Origin: Rhizobium rhizogenes NBRC 13257
GTDB taxonomy: Bacteria; Pseudomonadota; Alphaproteobacteria; Rhizobiales; Rhizobiaceae
Length of the DNA stretch: 64,000 nt
Assembly: GCF_000696095.1 (NCBI RefSeq)
Contig: NZ_BAYX01000003.1
Span: 62,001 to 126,000, forward strand
Direction of reading: 5' to 3'
The translations under genes were made by a program, and so were the position numbers. This document shows positions 30,364 through 39,458 of this stretch, piece after piece (position 1 is the stretch's first letter; every line of letters starts with the position of its first letter). The notes beneath the pieces were generated by a model. The model made no database searches. It worked only from the letters and a program-made list of their open reading frames with translations, and was not told the DNA's origin.

Positions 30364-30403
30364 ATCGTGCGCTGCCGCCCAAAATTGCGGCAGCGCACGA
30401 TGT
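30362..30403. terminator. GC-rich 17-bp perfect inverted repeat
   Basis: The arms 30362-30378 (ACATCGTGCGCTGCCGC) and 30387-30403 are perfect complements around an 8-base loop (CCAAAATT). The repeat shares two bases with the neighbouring AT-rich palindrome. A stem this long and GC-rich would fold strongly in RNA and could end transcription of the exporter gene upstream on the minus strand. The lack of a T run leaves a DNA-level role possible. Confidence 0.5.
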
Positions 30404-30545
30404 GCCGTGTGAGATGGCCCCGCTCAAAAACTGGCATGGTTTATGATGCCGACTGGCTACGGTGTCATAACATCACGAGTGCGATGCGGTCGCCTTGTTT
30501 GCCGAGGCGAGCCGGTTCTGCGGGGAGTGACCGCCTGTAGACTTC

Positions 30546-32369
30546 TTATTCGCCGATCAGCCCTTCGCTCGCGATGCCCTTCGTCAGCTCCAGCGCCTGG
30601 CGCTCGAACAGCCCGCGATAGATCCCGCCTTTGCGCCGAATGAGGCTGGCATGGGTGCCTTCCTCGGCAATATCTCCGTGTTCGAAGACCAGCAGCCGAT
30701 CGAGCGCGCGCACAGTCGACAGGCGGTGAGCAACGACGAGCGTCGTGCGTCCCTCCATCAGCCGCTCCATCGCCTGCTGGATGAGCATTTCCGATTCCGA
30801 GTCGAGGCTTGAAGTCGCTTCGTCGAGGATCAGGATCGGCGCATCGGCCAGGAATGCGCGGGCGATGGCGATGCGTTGCCGTTCGCCGCCGGAGAGCTTG
30901 ATGCCGCGTTCACCGACAAGCGTCGCATAGCCCTTCGGCAGCGCTTCGATGAAGTCGTGGGCGCTTGCAAGCTGTGCAGCCCTCCTGATCTCTGCTTGCG
31001 TGGCCGTCGGCCTTGCATAGGCGATATTTTCCGCCAGCGAGCGGTGAAACAGGATGGGTTCCTGCTGCACGATGGCGATCTGGCGGCGAAGAGAGGTCTG
31101 CGCCACCTTGGAAATATCCTGCCCGTCGATCGAGACCGTGCCGTGGTTGACGTCATGCAGGCGCTGGATCAGCTTGATGAAGGTCGTCTTTCCCGAGCCG
31201 GAATGGCCGACAAGGCCGACCCGCTCGCCCGGTTTGATGGTGACCGAGAAGTCTTTGTAGAGCGGGGCAGGGTGGTTGCCATAATGGAAGGTGACATGAT
31301 CGAACGTGATCAGGCCGGCCTTCACATGGAGGGCTGGCGCGCGGGGAACGTCCTCCACGCCCAAAGGCTGTGCATGGATGGTGACAAGCTCCTCCATGTC
31401 GTTCACCGAGCGCTGCAGGTTGCGGATATGCATGCCGATTTCACGCAGATAGCCCTGAAGAATGAAAAAGGCAGTCAGGACGAAAGTGATGTCGCCCGCA
31501 TTGGCCTTGCCGTTGGCCCAAAGCCAAAGGGCGAGGCCGAGCACGCAGCCGCGCAACAGGCTGAGCAGTGCATTCTGCGAGGTGCCGTTCAGGGTGCCCC
31601 GCGTCCAGGTGCGAGCGGTGCGATCCCGCCACTTGCGCATGACCGTGGCGAGACGCTTGTCCTCGCGGTCTTCAGCACCAAAGGCCTTGACCACGGCGTT
31701 GCAGGTCACGGCATCGGCGAGCGCACCGCCAAGGCGTGTATCCCAGCTATTGGCCATGCTGGCCATCGGCGCGACATAGCGCAGAGCCATCGTCGCCGTG
31801 AAGGCGATAAAGAGTACGGATCCGGCGCCAACCAGCAATCCCATCATCGGCCAGTACCATGTCATCAAAATAGTCGAGCCGATGAGCATCACCAGCGATG
31901 GGAACAGCGCGACGAAGACGGTGTCGTTGAGCAGGTCAAGCGCCCACATGCCGCGCGTCACCTTGCGGACGGTGGAGCCGGCAAAGCTGTTGGCGTGCCA
32001 ATCGCTCGAAAAGCGCTGGATATGGAAGAAGGAATTCGCCGCGATCTCCGACATCGACTTCAGCGTGAAGCCGATGATGGCGGTGAACGTGGCATGCCGC
32101 AAAATGACGGCGCCGATCGACAGTGCCATCAGCCAGCAAAAGGCGTTGAAAGCATTGTTCCACGTTGCGGCGTCGCCGGCCTTTCCGGACACCACGGCAT
32201 CGACCAGCCGGCCGGAAAACAAGGGCGTGAGCACATCCGCAAATGTAGACAGCATCGCTGTGAACAACATGAAGGAGGCGCGGCCTGGCTGTTGCTTCCA
32301 GTGAGCCCAGCAAAAACGGAAAACGCTGCGAAAAGCACCGCCGCGGCGGGATTTGAAACCAAGAGCCAT
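30546..32369 (-). CDS. ABC transporter, fused permease/ATPase (exporter type)
   Basis: This 607-residue half-transporter has an N-terminal type I exporter membrane domain (about 30-320, with helices at about 31-55, 73-100, 150-195 and 270-305). The nucleotide-binding domain has Walker A GHSGSGKTT (388-396), signature LSGGERQRIAIARA (from 492) and Walker B PILILDEATSSLD (from about 511). It presumably works as a homodimer. The family exports lipids, peptides, glycans or drugs; nothing nearby identifies the cargo. It stands alone, divergent from the GGDEF-EAL gene. Confidence 0.93.
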   Translation of the reverse strand: MALGFKSRRGGAFRSVFRFCWAHWKQQPGRASFMLFTAMLSTFADVLTPLFSGRLVDAVVSGKAGDAATWNNAFNAFCWLMALSIGAVILRHATFTAIIGFTLKSMSEIAANSFFHIQRFSSDWHANSFAGSTVRKVTRGMWALDLLNDTVFVALFPSLVMLIGSTILMTWYWPMMGLLVGAGSVLFIAFTATMALRYVAPMASMANSWDTRLGGALADAVTCNAVVKAFGAEDREDKRLATVMRKWRDRTARTWTRGTLNGTSQNALLSLLRGCVLGLALWLWANGKANAGDITFVLTAFFILQGYLREIGMHIRNLQRSVNDMEELVTIHAQPLGVEDVPRAPALHVKAGLITFDHVTFHYGNHPAPLYKDFSVTIKPGERVGLVGHSGSGKTTFIKLIQRLHDVNHGTVSIDGQDISKVAQTSLRRQIAIVQQEPILFHRSLAENIAYARPTATQAEIRRAAQLASAHDFIEALPKGYATLVGERGIKLSGGERQRIAIARAFLADAPILILDEATSSLDSESEMLIQQAMERLMEGRTTLVVAHRLSTVRALDRLLVFEHGDIAEEGTHASLIRRKGGIYRGLFERQALELTKGIASEGLIGE

Positions 32370-32887
32370 TGATGTATCCGGCTTTCGCCGGCTCCGTCAT
32401 AGGGTAAGGGATCTCCGCGCAAAACCGCGCGAAATGGTTTGGTGGGGAACGATCGACGGGAGGGTTAGCACCAGTCCATCAGGTTCTGCCGCGTTGGAAA
32501 ACGCGGCCGGCTTCAGGCGATATTCGCGGAAGCCACTGGGGAGTTGGAAAAAATAGCCATCGAAAACTCCCTAGAACCGTGTTGATGATGATCAATCCTA
32601 GATCGGTTGGACGCGTAGGCCAAGTCAAACCCGGCGAAATTTTCGGCTAAGCTTTGAGATGCGGCATAGTTGCAACAGTAGCCAGGTCGCAAGCCCTCGG
32701 GGAAGGGGATTTGCTGGCCACCAGCTGCGGCAGGCCATACCAAAATGCATCAAAAGGACGTGGGGCTTAACGCCTTAAGGATTCGTTCACCATGATCGCA
32801 GCTTCGTCTCGGCAATGAATTGACGTTCACCCGAACATAACCTCGCAAAAGCAGAATGGTCTTTCCTATCTGTTCCGAGGAATTTCC
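32370..32887. other. 518-base divergent intergenic region, no gene seen
   Basis: The region lies between the ABC exporter (-) and the GGDEF-EAL gene (+). It contains small stem-loops: CCGGC-TTTC-GCCGG at 32378-32391, right next to the exporter start, and a perfect 8-bp stem at 32488-32507. I find no tRNA, riboswitch or convincing ORF. A GAGGA lies 6 bases before the GTG start at 32888. Confidence 0.4.
32488..32507. repeat. 8-bp perfect stem with GGAA tetraloop
   Basis: GCCGCGTT (32488-32495) and AACGCGGC (32500-32507) pair around GGAA, a GNRA-type tetraloop. It lies roughly midway between two divergent genes with no T run, so it may be part of a leader RNA or a small RNA. Confidence 0.35.
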
Positions 32888-35170
32888 GTGGCTAAAGGCG
32901 TCATTGCGGACGGCAAACTGCCAATCTCATTCTCCGAGGTCGAGCCGGCTTCGAACGCTGTCATGTCGCCCAGGATGTCGGACGATTCTCATCATGAAGC
33001 TGACTTGGCCGAGCGCCAGAGTTGGCTGGAGAATATGATCAACCAAATCCCTGATTATATATATGCCAAGGATTTGGAAGGACGTTTCCTGTTTGCAAAC
33101 CAAGCGATCGTCGCCAACAACGGGCTGTCGCATCTGAAGGATTTGGTCGGGCGGACGGATTTCGATTTCCTGCCGCACCACATAGCGCAAATAGCCACGG
33201 ATGTTGAACGTAGTGTCGCCGAGACAGGACAGCCCCATTTCGGTGGTGAGGAGTTGGCATTTCGTGGCGGTGGGGAGCGATGGCTGATGATCACGCGTGT
33301 CCCGCTGAGAGACGCGTCTGGAACAATAGTCGGCGTTGTCGGCGTTTCCCGTGACGTCACCGCGCAGAAATCGGCAGAACGACGGATGCGCGCTCAGTCC
33401 GGTCTGCTCGAAATGATAGCGCGCGGAATGCCTCTGCCCAATTTTCTTGAAGAACTTGCTCTGATGACTGCCGGATTCGCGAAGGGTGTTCACGCTGCAT
33501 TCCTGACAATCACGCCAGATTCGGCGGAGTTGCGGCTGGCGGCTGCGCCGACCTTGAATGAAGACTATCGCAAACGCGCCAATGCGACATTCATTCGTAC
33601 CGTTCCCACAGATCTCGACGCCGCCGCGGCGGCACTCAAGCTCGCCTTTGATCAGGCGGGTATTTCTGAACTCGACCATCAGTGCCGTTGTTTGGCAATT
33701 TCCGACGCCGACGGGCAGATCGAAGGCATCCTCGCTCTCTATTCGTCTGAAGGTTCACGGTTTCAGCCGGATTTCTCCGAGTTTGTTTCGATCGCGGTGC
33801 ACATGGCCGGGATAGCAATCAGCCGTCATCGTGCGGAGGCAAGGATCGGGTTTCTTGCCGACCACGATCCGCTGACGGGGATGGCCAATCGCGCATTGCT
33901 GGACCGAAAACTCACCTTTGCAATGCAGACGGCCGATTCGACGAAGAGCGAAGTGGCGCTGGCATTCCTCGATCTCGACAATTTCAAGCTCGTCAACGAC
34001 AGCCTTGGTCACTCGGTCGGCGACCAATTGTTGAAGATCGTAGCCAGCAGGATCAGCGAGCTGACAAGTGACCAGGGTTCTCTCGCCAGAATCGGGGGAG
34101 ACGAGTTCGTGATTATTCTTGAGCAAATGGATCTCGAGAGCTGCCTGGATCGATTGTCGGCAATAAGAGAAGCAGTTACACGCCCGATCGTACTCAACGA
34201 TATCGAACTCAGGGTGACCTGCAGCATCGGCGTCGCCAGTTACCCGAGCCATGGCAGCACCGCGGGAGAGCTGCTCGCTTCCGCAGATATGGCCATGTAT
34301 CGGGCGAAGGAGCTGGGTCGCGACGGAATAGCCTTGTTCACCTCGGCAATGACCGCCATCGTCCGAAAGAAGCTTTCCCGGACCGACGAACTCCGCCAGG
34401 CACTTCTTCGCGATGAGTTCGTGCTGCACTACCAGCCGCAGGTGGACGTCCGGACAGGCAGGATCGTTGCGGCCGAAGCGTTGATCCGCTGGAACCATTC
34501 GAGCGAGGGCCTTGTCTACCCAGGAGATTTCATTGCTCTTGCCGAAGAGACGGGTCTCATCGTGCCAATTGGTGAATGGGTACTCAAGACGGCGTGCAGG
34601 CAGGCCAAGGCATGGCAGGACCAGGGGCGCGAACCAATCAGGATCAGCGTCAATGTCTCCGCCAGGCAGTTTCAGGAAAAGCGCCTGATCGAGACCGTGG
34701 CGACTGCGCTGAGTGAAAGCGGCCTCGATCCAATATGGCTCGAGCTTGAAATCACCGAGAGCCTGATCATGAAGGACCTCGCCGGTTCGATTGCCAGAAT
34801 GCAGGAATTGGAGACGCTGGGCGTAAAGCTCGCAGTCGACGATTTCGGAACAGGCTATTCGAGCCTCAGTGCGCTCAAAAGATTTCCATTGTCGCGCCTC
34901 AAGATCGACCGCTCATTCATCGCCGACATTCCGCACGACGCCGACGACATGGCCATAACTGCAGCGATTATCTCGCTTGCCCAGAAGCTGGGTTTGGAGG
35001 TGATCGCCGAAGGTGTCGAGACGGAGGAGCAGGCTCGCTTCCTCGTCGAAAGCGGCTGTAACGAGATTCAGGGCTATCTCTTTAGCCGGCCCGTTGAAGA
35101 GGCGCAGTTTAATCGGATGCTCGAGAACAATGGCGGCATGTATCCGCTCTTACGAACACAAGCTTCGTGA
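32888..35170 (+). CDS. PAS-GGDEF-EAL protein (cyclic di-GMP synthesis/breakdown)
   Basis: This is a 760-residue protein. A PAS domain (about 45-165, with DYIYAKDLEGRFLFAN and VVGVSRDVTAQK) is followed by a GAF-like region (about 170-315), a GGDEF domain (motif RIGGDEF, GGDEF at 403-407) and an EAL domain (EAL at 530-532; DDFGTGYSSLSALKRFPL and EGVETEEQA present). Both catalytic motifs are intact. The product-inhibition site RxxD before GGDEF is absent (the sequence there is LTSDQGSLAR). No membrane helix is seen, so it is probably cytoplasmic. GTG 32888 is chosen for its GAGGA site. Its 3' end lies in a large quasi-palindrome. Confidence 0.94.
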   Translation: MAKGVIADGKLPISFSEVEPASNAVMSPRMSDDSHHEADLAERQSWLENMINQIPDYIYAKDLEGRFLFANQAIVANNGLSHLKDLVGRTDFDFLPHHIAQIATDVERSVAETGQPHFGGEELAFRGGGERWLMITRVPLRDASGTIVGVVGVSRDVTAQKSAERRMRAQSGLLEMIARGMPLPNFLEELALMTAGFAKGVHAAFLTITPDSAELRLAAAPTLNEDYRKRANATFIRTVPTDLDAAAAALKLAFDQAGISELDHQCRCLAISDADGQIEGILALYSSEGSRFQPDFSEFVSIAVHMAGIAISRHRAEARIGFLADHDPLTGMANRALLDRKLTFAMQTADSTKSEVALAFLDLDNFKLVNDSLGHSVGDQLLKIVASRISELTSDQGSLARIGGDEFVIILEQMDLESCLDRLSAIREAVTRPIVLNDIELRVTCSIGVASYPSHGSTAGELLASADMAMYRAKELGRDGIALFTSAMTAIVRKKLSRTDELRQALLRDEFVLHYQPQVDVRTGRIVAAEALIRWNHSSEGLVYPGDFIALAEETGLIVPIGEWVLKTACRQAKAWQDQGREPIRISVNVSARQFQEKRLIETVATALSESGLDPIWLELEITESLIMKDLAGSIARMQELETLGVKLAVDDFGTGYSSLSALKRFPLSRLKIDRSFIADIPHDADDMAITAAIISLAQKLGLEVIAEGVETEEQARFLVESGCNEIQGYLFSRPVEEAQFNRMLENNGGMYPLLRTQAS

Positions 35171-35208
35171 GCACCAAGCAGATGAATGCCGCCATTGTTC
35201 TCGAGCAT
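35117..35208. repeat. 92-bp quasi-palindrome across the end of the GGDEF-EAL gene
   Basis: The 23 bases at 35117-35139, coding for MLENNGG plus part of the next codon near the protein's end, recur as a perfect reverse complement at 35186-35208, beyond the stop codon. The symmetry centre is AAGCTT at 35160-35165, with partial pairing in between. It lies between convergent genes and would form a very strong hairpin in RNA, so it may terminate transcription. The coding match suggests it arose by inverted copying of the gene end. Confidence 0.65.
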
Positions 35209-35231
35209 GCGAGTAGCGGCACTCCAGCCAT

Positions 35232-35960
35232 TCAGATGTCGAAGTTCTGCGGCAGGATCACGAGGTCGCGGATTGTCACATTGCGTGGCCGTGTCAGCAT
35301 GAACAAGACCGCTTCGGCAACTTCGGATGGCTCGATGAGATTGCCTGCTGCCATCGCTTTTTCGAGATTTTCGGGCGGCCAATCCTTCAGGAGCGCCGTC
35401 ACCACCGGACCGGGTGCGATTGCCCCCACGCGTATTCCATGTTTCGAGACTTGCCGCCGCACCGTGTGGACGAAGGCTTGCACTGCATGTTTTGAGGCCG
35501 TGTAGACCGGTTCCCACACCACCGGGACGTGGCCAGCCACCGAACTGGTCACGATGATATCGCCGGCCTTGCGCTCCACCATATGCGGGAGGACCGCGTG
35601 TACGCAGCGAAACACGGCGTTGATGTTGAGATTGAGCATCCGGTCAAAGGCGTCCGGATCGCCTTCGATAAGATCGCCGCCGATATAAGAGCCTGCATTG
35701 GCGTGGAAGACGTCCAGTTGCCCGGCTTTTGAAAGGATCTGCGGCATCATGGTGGCGATGCTGCTCGTGTCGGCCAGATCGATCACCAGCGGGATAGCGT
35801 TACCGCCAAGTTCTTGGCAAAGAGCGTTCAGCCTATCCTCCGCGCGGTCGATCAGGACGACACGGGCGCCGGATTCAAGGCAGATCTTGCTGCAGGCAAG
35901 GCCGATTCCGGATGCGGCACCGGTGATGGCGACGACTTTTCCCTCGAGTTTGTTGGTCAT
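35232..35960 (-). CDS. short-chain dehydrogenase/reductase
   Basis: This 242-residue SDR has the NAD(P) motif TGAASGIG, the catalytic Ser region [16 protein letters not shown] and YTASKHAVQ (Tyr and Lys). A DRAE segment after the second strand suggests NAD preference (acidic residue). I chose ATG 35960 (MTNKLEGK) because AGGAGG lies 9 bases upstream; an ATG two codons earlier is too close to it. It follows another SDR gene by 34 bases and is probably in the epimerase/ROK gene set. Confidence 0.9.
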   Translation of the reverse strand: MTNKLEGKVVAITGAASGIGLACSKICLESGARVVLIDRAEDRLNALCQELGGNAIPLVIDLADTSSIATMMPQILSKAGQLDVFHANAGSYIGGDLIEGDPDAFDRMLNLNINAVFRCVHAVLPHMVERKAGDIIVTSSVAGHVPVVWEPVYTASKHAVQAFVHTVRRQVSKHGIRVGAIAPGPVVTALLKDWPPENLEKAMAAGNLIEPSEVAEAVLFMLTRPRNVTIRDLVILPQNFDI

Positions 35961-35994
35961 TTTCATTCTCCTCCTGACTATTTTAAGGTTGATG

Positions 35995-36759
35995 TCACCG
36001 GGTAAGGTAGCCTCCGTCAACCACGAGCACCGAACCGGTGACGTAGCTTGCGGCGGGCGAGCACAGGAACAGGACGCAGTTGGCGATCTCCTCCGGCTGG
36101 CCGTAGCGCCCCATCGGGGTCATTTGCCGCCAGACGGAATCCCATTCCGGTATGGCGAAGCCGCCCCGGGTCATATCGGTGTCGATGTAGCCCGGCGCGA
36201 CCGCGTTTACCCTGATGTTTTCAGCCGCGACCTCGCTGGCCAGACTTTTCGTCATCATGTGAACGGCAGCCTTGGACGCATTGTAGGCGACCTGATGCTG
36301 CGGGATGTTGGTGGTGAATCCGGAGATCGACCCGACGTTCAGGATGACTCCGCCACCCTGCTCGCGCATCGGCGTCATTGCTGCGCGGCAAAAGCGAAAG
36401 GCCTGGATGAGATTGGTGGACATGATCGTGTCCAGCATCTGGTCATTGAAATCCGGCGTATCGCCATGCACAGCGACGCCGGCATTGTTGACAAGAATGT
36501 CGATGCGTCCGTATTTCGCGATCGTATGCCGGATCAGCATGTCCGGTGCGGCCGGGTCCGTGGCGTCGGCGGATACGAAATCATAGTCATAGCCGGCACC
36601 GTTCAGCAGGGCGTCCGCTTCCGGATTGTCGCGGCGGGCAGTCAGAACGGATTTCGCTCCGGCTTCGCCGAAAAGCTGGGCAATCGCCAGTCCGATGCCA
36701 CGATTGCCGCCGGTAATGAGTGCAACCTTGTCGTCCAGCCTGAATTGTTTCAAGGTCAT
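35995..36759 (-). CDS. short-chain dehydrogenase/reductase
   Basis: This 254-residue SDR has [28 protein letters not shown] (cofactor motif; the basic ARR suggests NADP), NNAGVAV, the catalytic NVGSISG and YNASKAAVH. It resembles gluconate 5-dehydrogenase and other sugar or polyol SDRs. It lies 117 bases after the ROK gene and 34 bases before the next SDR. An oxidoreductive step on the sugar handled by the epimerase at 38202 is a reasonable inference. Confidence 0.9.
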   Translation of the reverse strand: MTLKQFRLDDKVALITGGNRGIGLAIAQLFGEAGAKSVLTARRDNPEADALLNGAGYDYDFVSADATDPAAPDMLIRHTIAKYGRIDILVNNAGVAVHGDTPDFNDQMLDTIMSTNLIQAFRFCRAAMTPMREQGGGVILNVGSISGFTTNIPQHQVAYNASKAAVHMMTKSLASEVAAENIRVNAVAPGYIDTDMTRGGFAIPEWDSVWRQMTPMGRYGQPEEIANCVLFLCSPAASYVTGSVLVVDGGYLTR

Positions 36760-36876
36760 CCTAGTCTCCTCCTCTTTATCTCTTAACTGTCTGCCAGCTC
36801 CTCAGCAGGTCGTCGCGCGGTCGGGCGACATTGATCCGGCTCGCCTATCGGGGAGAGCGATGTCAATGCTGTCCCC

Positions 36877-38079
36877 TCAGCCTGCCTCCTCCGCAAAGCG
36901 CTGGCTTTCCAGTGATAGAAAACGTTGGTGGAGGATACAGGCCGCGCCGAAGGCGGGACCGACCGTTTCCTCCTCGTTCACGCCAATGGAGGGCAATGGA
37001 AAGCTTGCCTCCTGCGCCAACTGAATATGGTGAGCGACACGCGCTGCCATCAGCGGGTAAAGAGCCGCGACGGAACCGCCAAGGATGATGCGGTCGGCAT
37101 CGATGACGCGACAGGCCTGGATCAGGCCGAAAGCCAGGGCTCTTGCCCATTCCTCCGCAATCGAGACTGCGCCCGGTACACGATCGCGCACATCCGCCAG
37201 GAAATGCCCGAATGTCGGGGCGGCGACAGCCGGCACTTTGCGGTACTCCGTCATGATATGTTCCAGGCCCAGCACCTCCTCCAGGCTGCGGCTCGGTTCC
37301 GATGCACTGGAGATTCTCAGGTGCCCGATCTCGCCCGCCAGTCCGTTGGCGCCGCGAAACAGGCTGCCATTGGCAATGATGCCGCCACCAACCCCGCTTT
37401 CCATGACCAGGAACAACGTCACGCCGCTATGCTTATCGTTTCGTCCGTAAGACGCGCCGATAGCAAAGGCATTGCCGTCGTTCTCCGCGACGACCGGCAC
37501 GGAAACAGGCAGGGACTCGCGCACCAATTCGGCAAGCTGGACGTTTTCCCAGCGCAGCAAGGGCGCCAGCCGGACAAATCCGTGCTTGTCCATTTGCGCC
37601 GGCACGGCAACGCCTATGCCTTCGCAGCGCTCCAGTCTTGAAGACGGAATGGCCCCCAGCACCATCTCGATCGCCCGCTCGACGGTCGCGGCGACACCGG
37701 CGGATGCGCCGTCGAACGGTTCGACCGTGGTCGAGACAATGTTGCCGCCGAGGTCGATTTCGACCGCGCTGATATGCTCCACGCCTATTTCTATGCCCAG
37801 GAAATAGACCGCGCCTGGCACCAGTTCGATCATGATTCCAGGCCGCCCCGCATGGGCATGGCCGCCGCGCGCCTGGTCGCCGTCGCTGACCTCGCGCACC
37901 AATCCATCAAGCGTCAGGCCGGCGATGATATGGCCGGACGAAGAGCGATTGAGCCCCAGCCTGCGGGCAAGTTCCGCCCGGCTGAGCGGGCCGAACTGAT
38001 ACAAAGCCCGCAACGCCGCCAGCTCGTTGCGCTGGCGGATTCCCCGTGGCGAACTCGTTACTACCGCCGGCTCAGTCAA
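36877..38079 (-). CDS. ROK family transcriptional regulator
   Basis: This protein of about 400 residues has an N-terminal winged helix (RNELAALRALYQFGPLSRAELARRLGLNRSSSGHII) and a ROK sugar-kinase-like domain (FLGIEIGVEHISAVEIDLGG; VAENDGNAFAIGASYG; MESGVGGGIIANGSLFRGANGLAGEIGHL). The usual zinc cysteine cluster after GEIGH is not evident (LRISSASEPSRSLEEV), which is common in divergent regulators. I propose the TTG at 38079, which has GGAG 7 bases upstream; a TTG at 38142 is also in frame. It probably senses a sugar and controls the epimerase/SDR genes around it. Confidence 0.88.
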   Translation of the reverse strand: MTEPAVVTSSPRGIRQRNELAALRALYQFGPLSRAELARRLGLNRSSSGHIIAGLTLDGLVREVSDGDQARGGHAHAGRPGIMIELVPGAVYFLGIEIGVEHISAVEIDLGGNIVSTTVEPFDGASAGVAATVERAIEMVLGAIPSSRLERCEGIGVAVPAQMDKHGFVRLAPLLRWENVQLAELVRESLPVSVPVVAENDGNAFAIGASYGRNDKHSGVTLFLVMESGVGGGIIANGSLFRGANGLAGEIGHLRISSASEPSRSLEEVLGLEHIMTEYRKVPAVAAPTFGHFLADVRDRVPGAVSIAEEWARALAFGLIQACRVIDADRIILGGSVAALYPLMAARVAHHIQLAQEASFPLPSIGVNEEETVGPAFGAACILHQRFLSLESQRFAEEAG

Positions 38080-38201
38080 AAATGATCTCCGTTGATTTTT
38101 GTGAGGGACGAACGAGTGGTGGTGCAATGGAGGCAAGCGCAAATCTCGATATGGGCGAGCCCGTGCTTTTCACCACTGCTTCCGCTCATGCTATTGCGCT
38201 G

Positions 38202-39086
38202 TCAAGGGCGTCCGTTGGTGGCCCGTCGTCGCACCGCTTCCTGCATCTTGAGATCGATGAAGGCCTTGGCATGCTCGGCAAGCGGCATGTTCTCCGTCCA
38301 TGTGTCTCGCCAGATGGCGCAGGCAAGCGACAGGCCTTCGTCGACGACGGCGCTGGAGAATGACTCGAAGGTGATGTCCCTGCCATAGCCGATATCGAGC
38401 AGCGCATCGAACACCAGGTCGAAATTGATGCAACCATCGCCGAGATAGCCACGATTGCTCTCGCCGATGTGGAAATAGCCGATCTTTTCGCCGGCGAGCC
38501 GGATCGCCGCAGCCGGATTGGCTTCCTCGATGTTCATGTGGAACGTATCGAGATGCAGAAGCACATGATCGGAACCCGTCGCCTCTATGAAGGCAAGCCC
38601 CTGCGCCGTCGTGTTGAGCAGGTTCGTCTCGAACCGATTGACGATTTCGAGCACGAGATCCACGCCCGCCGCCCTGGCAATATCGGCCGTTTTGGCGATG
38701 GCCTGGACACTGTTTCTGCGGCCATTTTCGGTCGGCATCCGGCTATATTTGGTATGGGCGGAGTAAAGGATGCCGCCGAGCTTGGTGCCGCCGATGTCGC
38801 GAACGGCCCTGACCGCATCGGCCAGCATGCGTTCGCCGGCCTTGACCGTCTCGGCATCATCGCTCGACACGTCGGCATTTAGCGGCAAGCCCATTGTTAC
38901 GGCAATCTGCAGGTCGAGCGAACGTGCCCGCTTGGCCAGTTGGTCGAGGTTGAATTTTTCGGGCCGCAGATAGGCGAATTCGATCAGCTTGTATCCGCAC
39001 GCCGCGGATTTCTCCATCGCGTCCTCGAGCATGCGTTGTGTGCTGCCGCCCGTCCAGACGAACGAATGGATACCCAATCTTCCCAT
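38202..39086 (-). CDS. sugar epimerase, D-tagatose/D-psicose 3-epimerase-like
   Basis: This 294-residue TIM-barrel protein is of the xylose-isomerase-like superfamily. The four metal ligands of ketose 3-epimerases can be placed: Glu147 in LVLEIVNRFETNLLN, Asp180 in LHLDTFHMNIEE, His206 in GYFHIGESNRGYLGDG and Glu241 in ITFESF. The surrounding NRFETNLLNT and DTFHMNIEE are typical of tagatose/psicose 3-epimerases. GGGAGGAG precedes ATG 39086. It heads a minus-strand set with ROK and SDR genes, divergent from an AraC regulator and the carbohydrate importer operon. Confidence 0.88.
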   Translation of the reverse strand: MGRLGIHSFVWTGGSTQRMLEDAMEKSAACGYKLIEFAYLRPEKFNLDQLAKRARSLDLQIAVTMGLPLNADVSSDDAETVKAGERMLADAVRAVRDIGGTKLGGILYSAHTKYSRMPTENGRRNSVQAIAKTADIARAAGVDLVLEIVNRFETNLLNTTAQGLAFIEATGSDHVLLHLDTFHMNIEEANPAAAIRLAGEKIGYFHIGESNRGYLGDGCINFDLVFDALLDIGYGRDITFESFSSAVVDEGLSLACAIWRDTWTENMPLAEHAKAFIDLKMQEAVRRRATNGRP

Positions 39087-39284
39087 GTAATTCTCCTCCC
39101 AGGACGAATATTCTATATGTTGCTACACACAACAAAATAACCGATCGACTTCGATGTCAAGTCGCTTCGTATGCGTGGGCTTTGCAGGTGCGGAGGGTAG
39201 CTGGTGTGCTTCCAGTCGATTTTCGAGTGGAATACCCTCTCATGCCCAGGACATCCACGTCTCTATGCTCATGCCGGTTTGGTA

Positions 39285-39312
39285 TTGACACCCAACGGAA
39301 AAGCGCTAATTT
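39285..39312 (+). promoter_or_regulatory. sigma-70-like promoter
   Basis: TTGACA (39285-39290) is followed by 16 bases and TAATTT (39307-39312). It points towards the AraC gene about 280 bases downstream, which would give a long leader. Confidence 0.4.
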
Positions 39313-39343
39313 GTAATTTCGCGCAACATATATGCGCCAATTG

Positions 39344-39458
39344 TGCCGGGTAAAGAGTTCGCAGAGCAGTATTGCGGCGGCCCCAGATGGCAAAGCCGCA
39401 ATCTCGCGGGAAAATCCGAGACTTTCGAACACAATCCCGCGAGTAATGCCGGGTCAAA
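39344..39458 (+). promoter_or_regulatory. TGCCGGGT direct repeats, candidate AraC-type half-sites
   Basis: TGCCGGGTAAA (39344-39354) and TGCCGGGTCAAA (39447-39458) are same-direction repeats whose starts are 103 bases apart, close to ten helical turns. AraC-family proteins bind direct repeats and can loop DNA between distant ones. They lie upstream of the AraC gene. Confidence 0.35.

Larger units (their letters stand above)
30193..30545. other. intergenic region upstream of rutA with twin palindromes
   Basis: These 353 bases separate the end of the ABC exporter gene (-) from the rutA start (-), so they hold the exporter terminator and the rut promoter. The main content is two abutting perfect inverted repeats at 30322-30363 and 30362-30403. 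From 30404 to 30545 I see no gene or clear structure. Confidence 0.5.

Noticed and set aside
30322..30403. Insertion-sequence ends or a CRISPR unit
   Set aside because: The two inverted repeats differ from each other, there is no transposase or target duplication, and no spacer series.
30876..32372. 498-codon open frame antisense to the ABC exporter
   Set aside because: The exporter frame carries all ATPase motifs; the opposite frame reads as Arg/His/Gln-rich shadow sequence.
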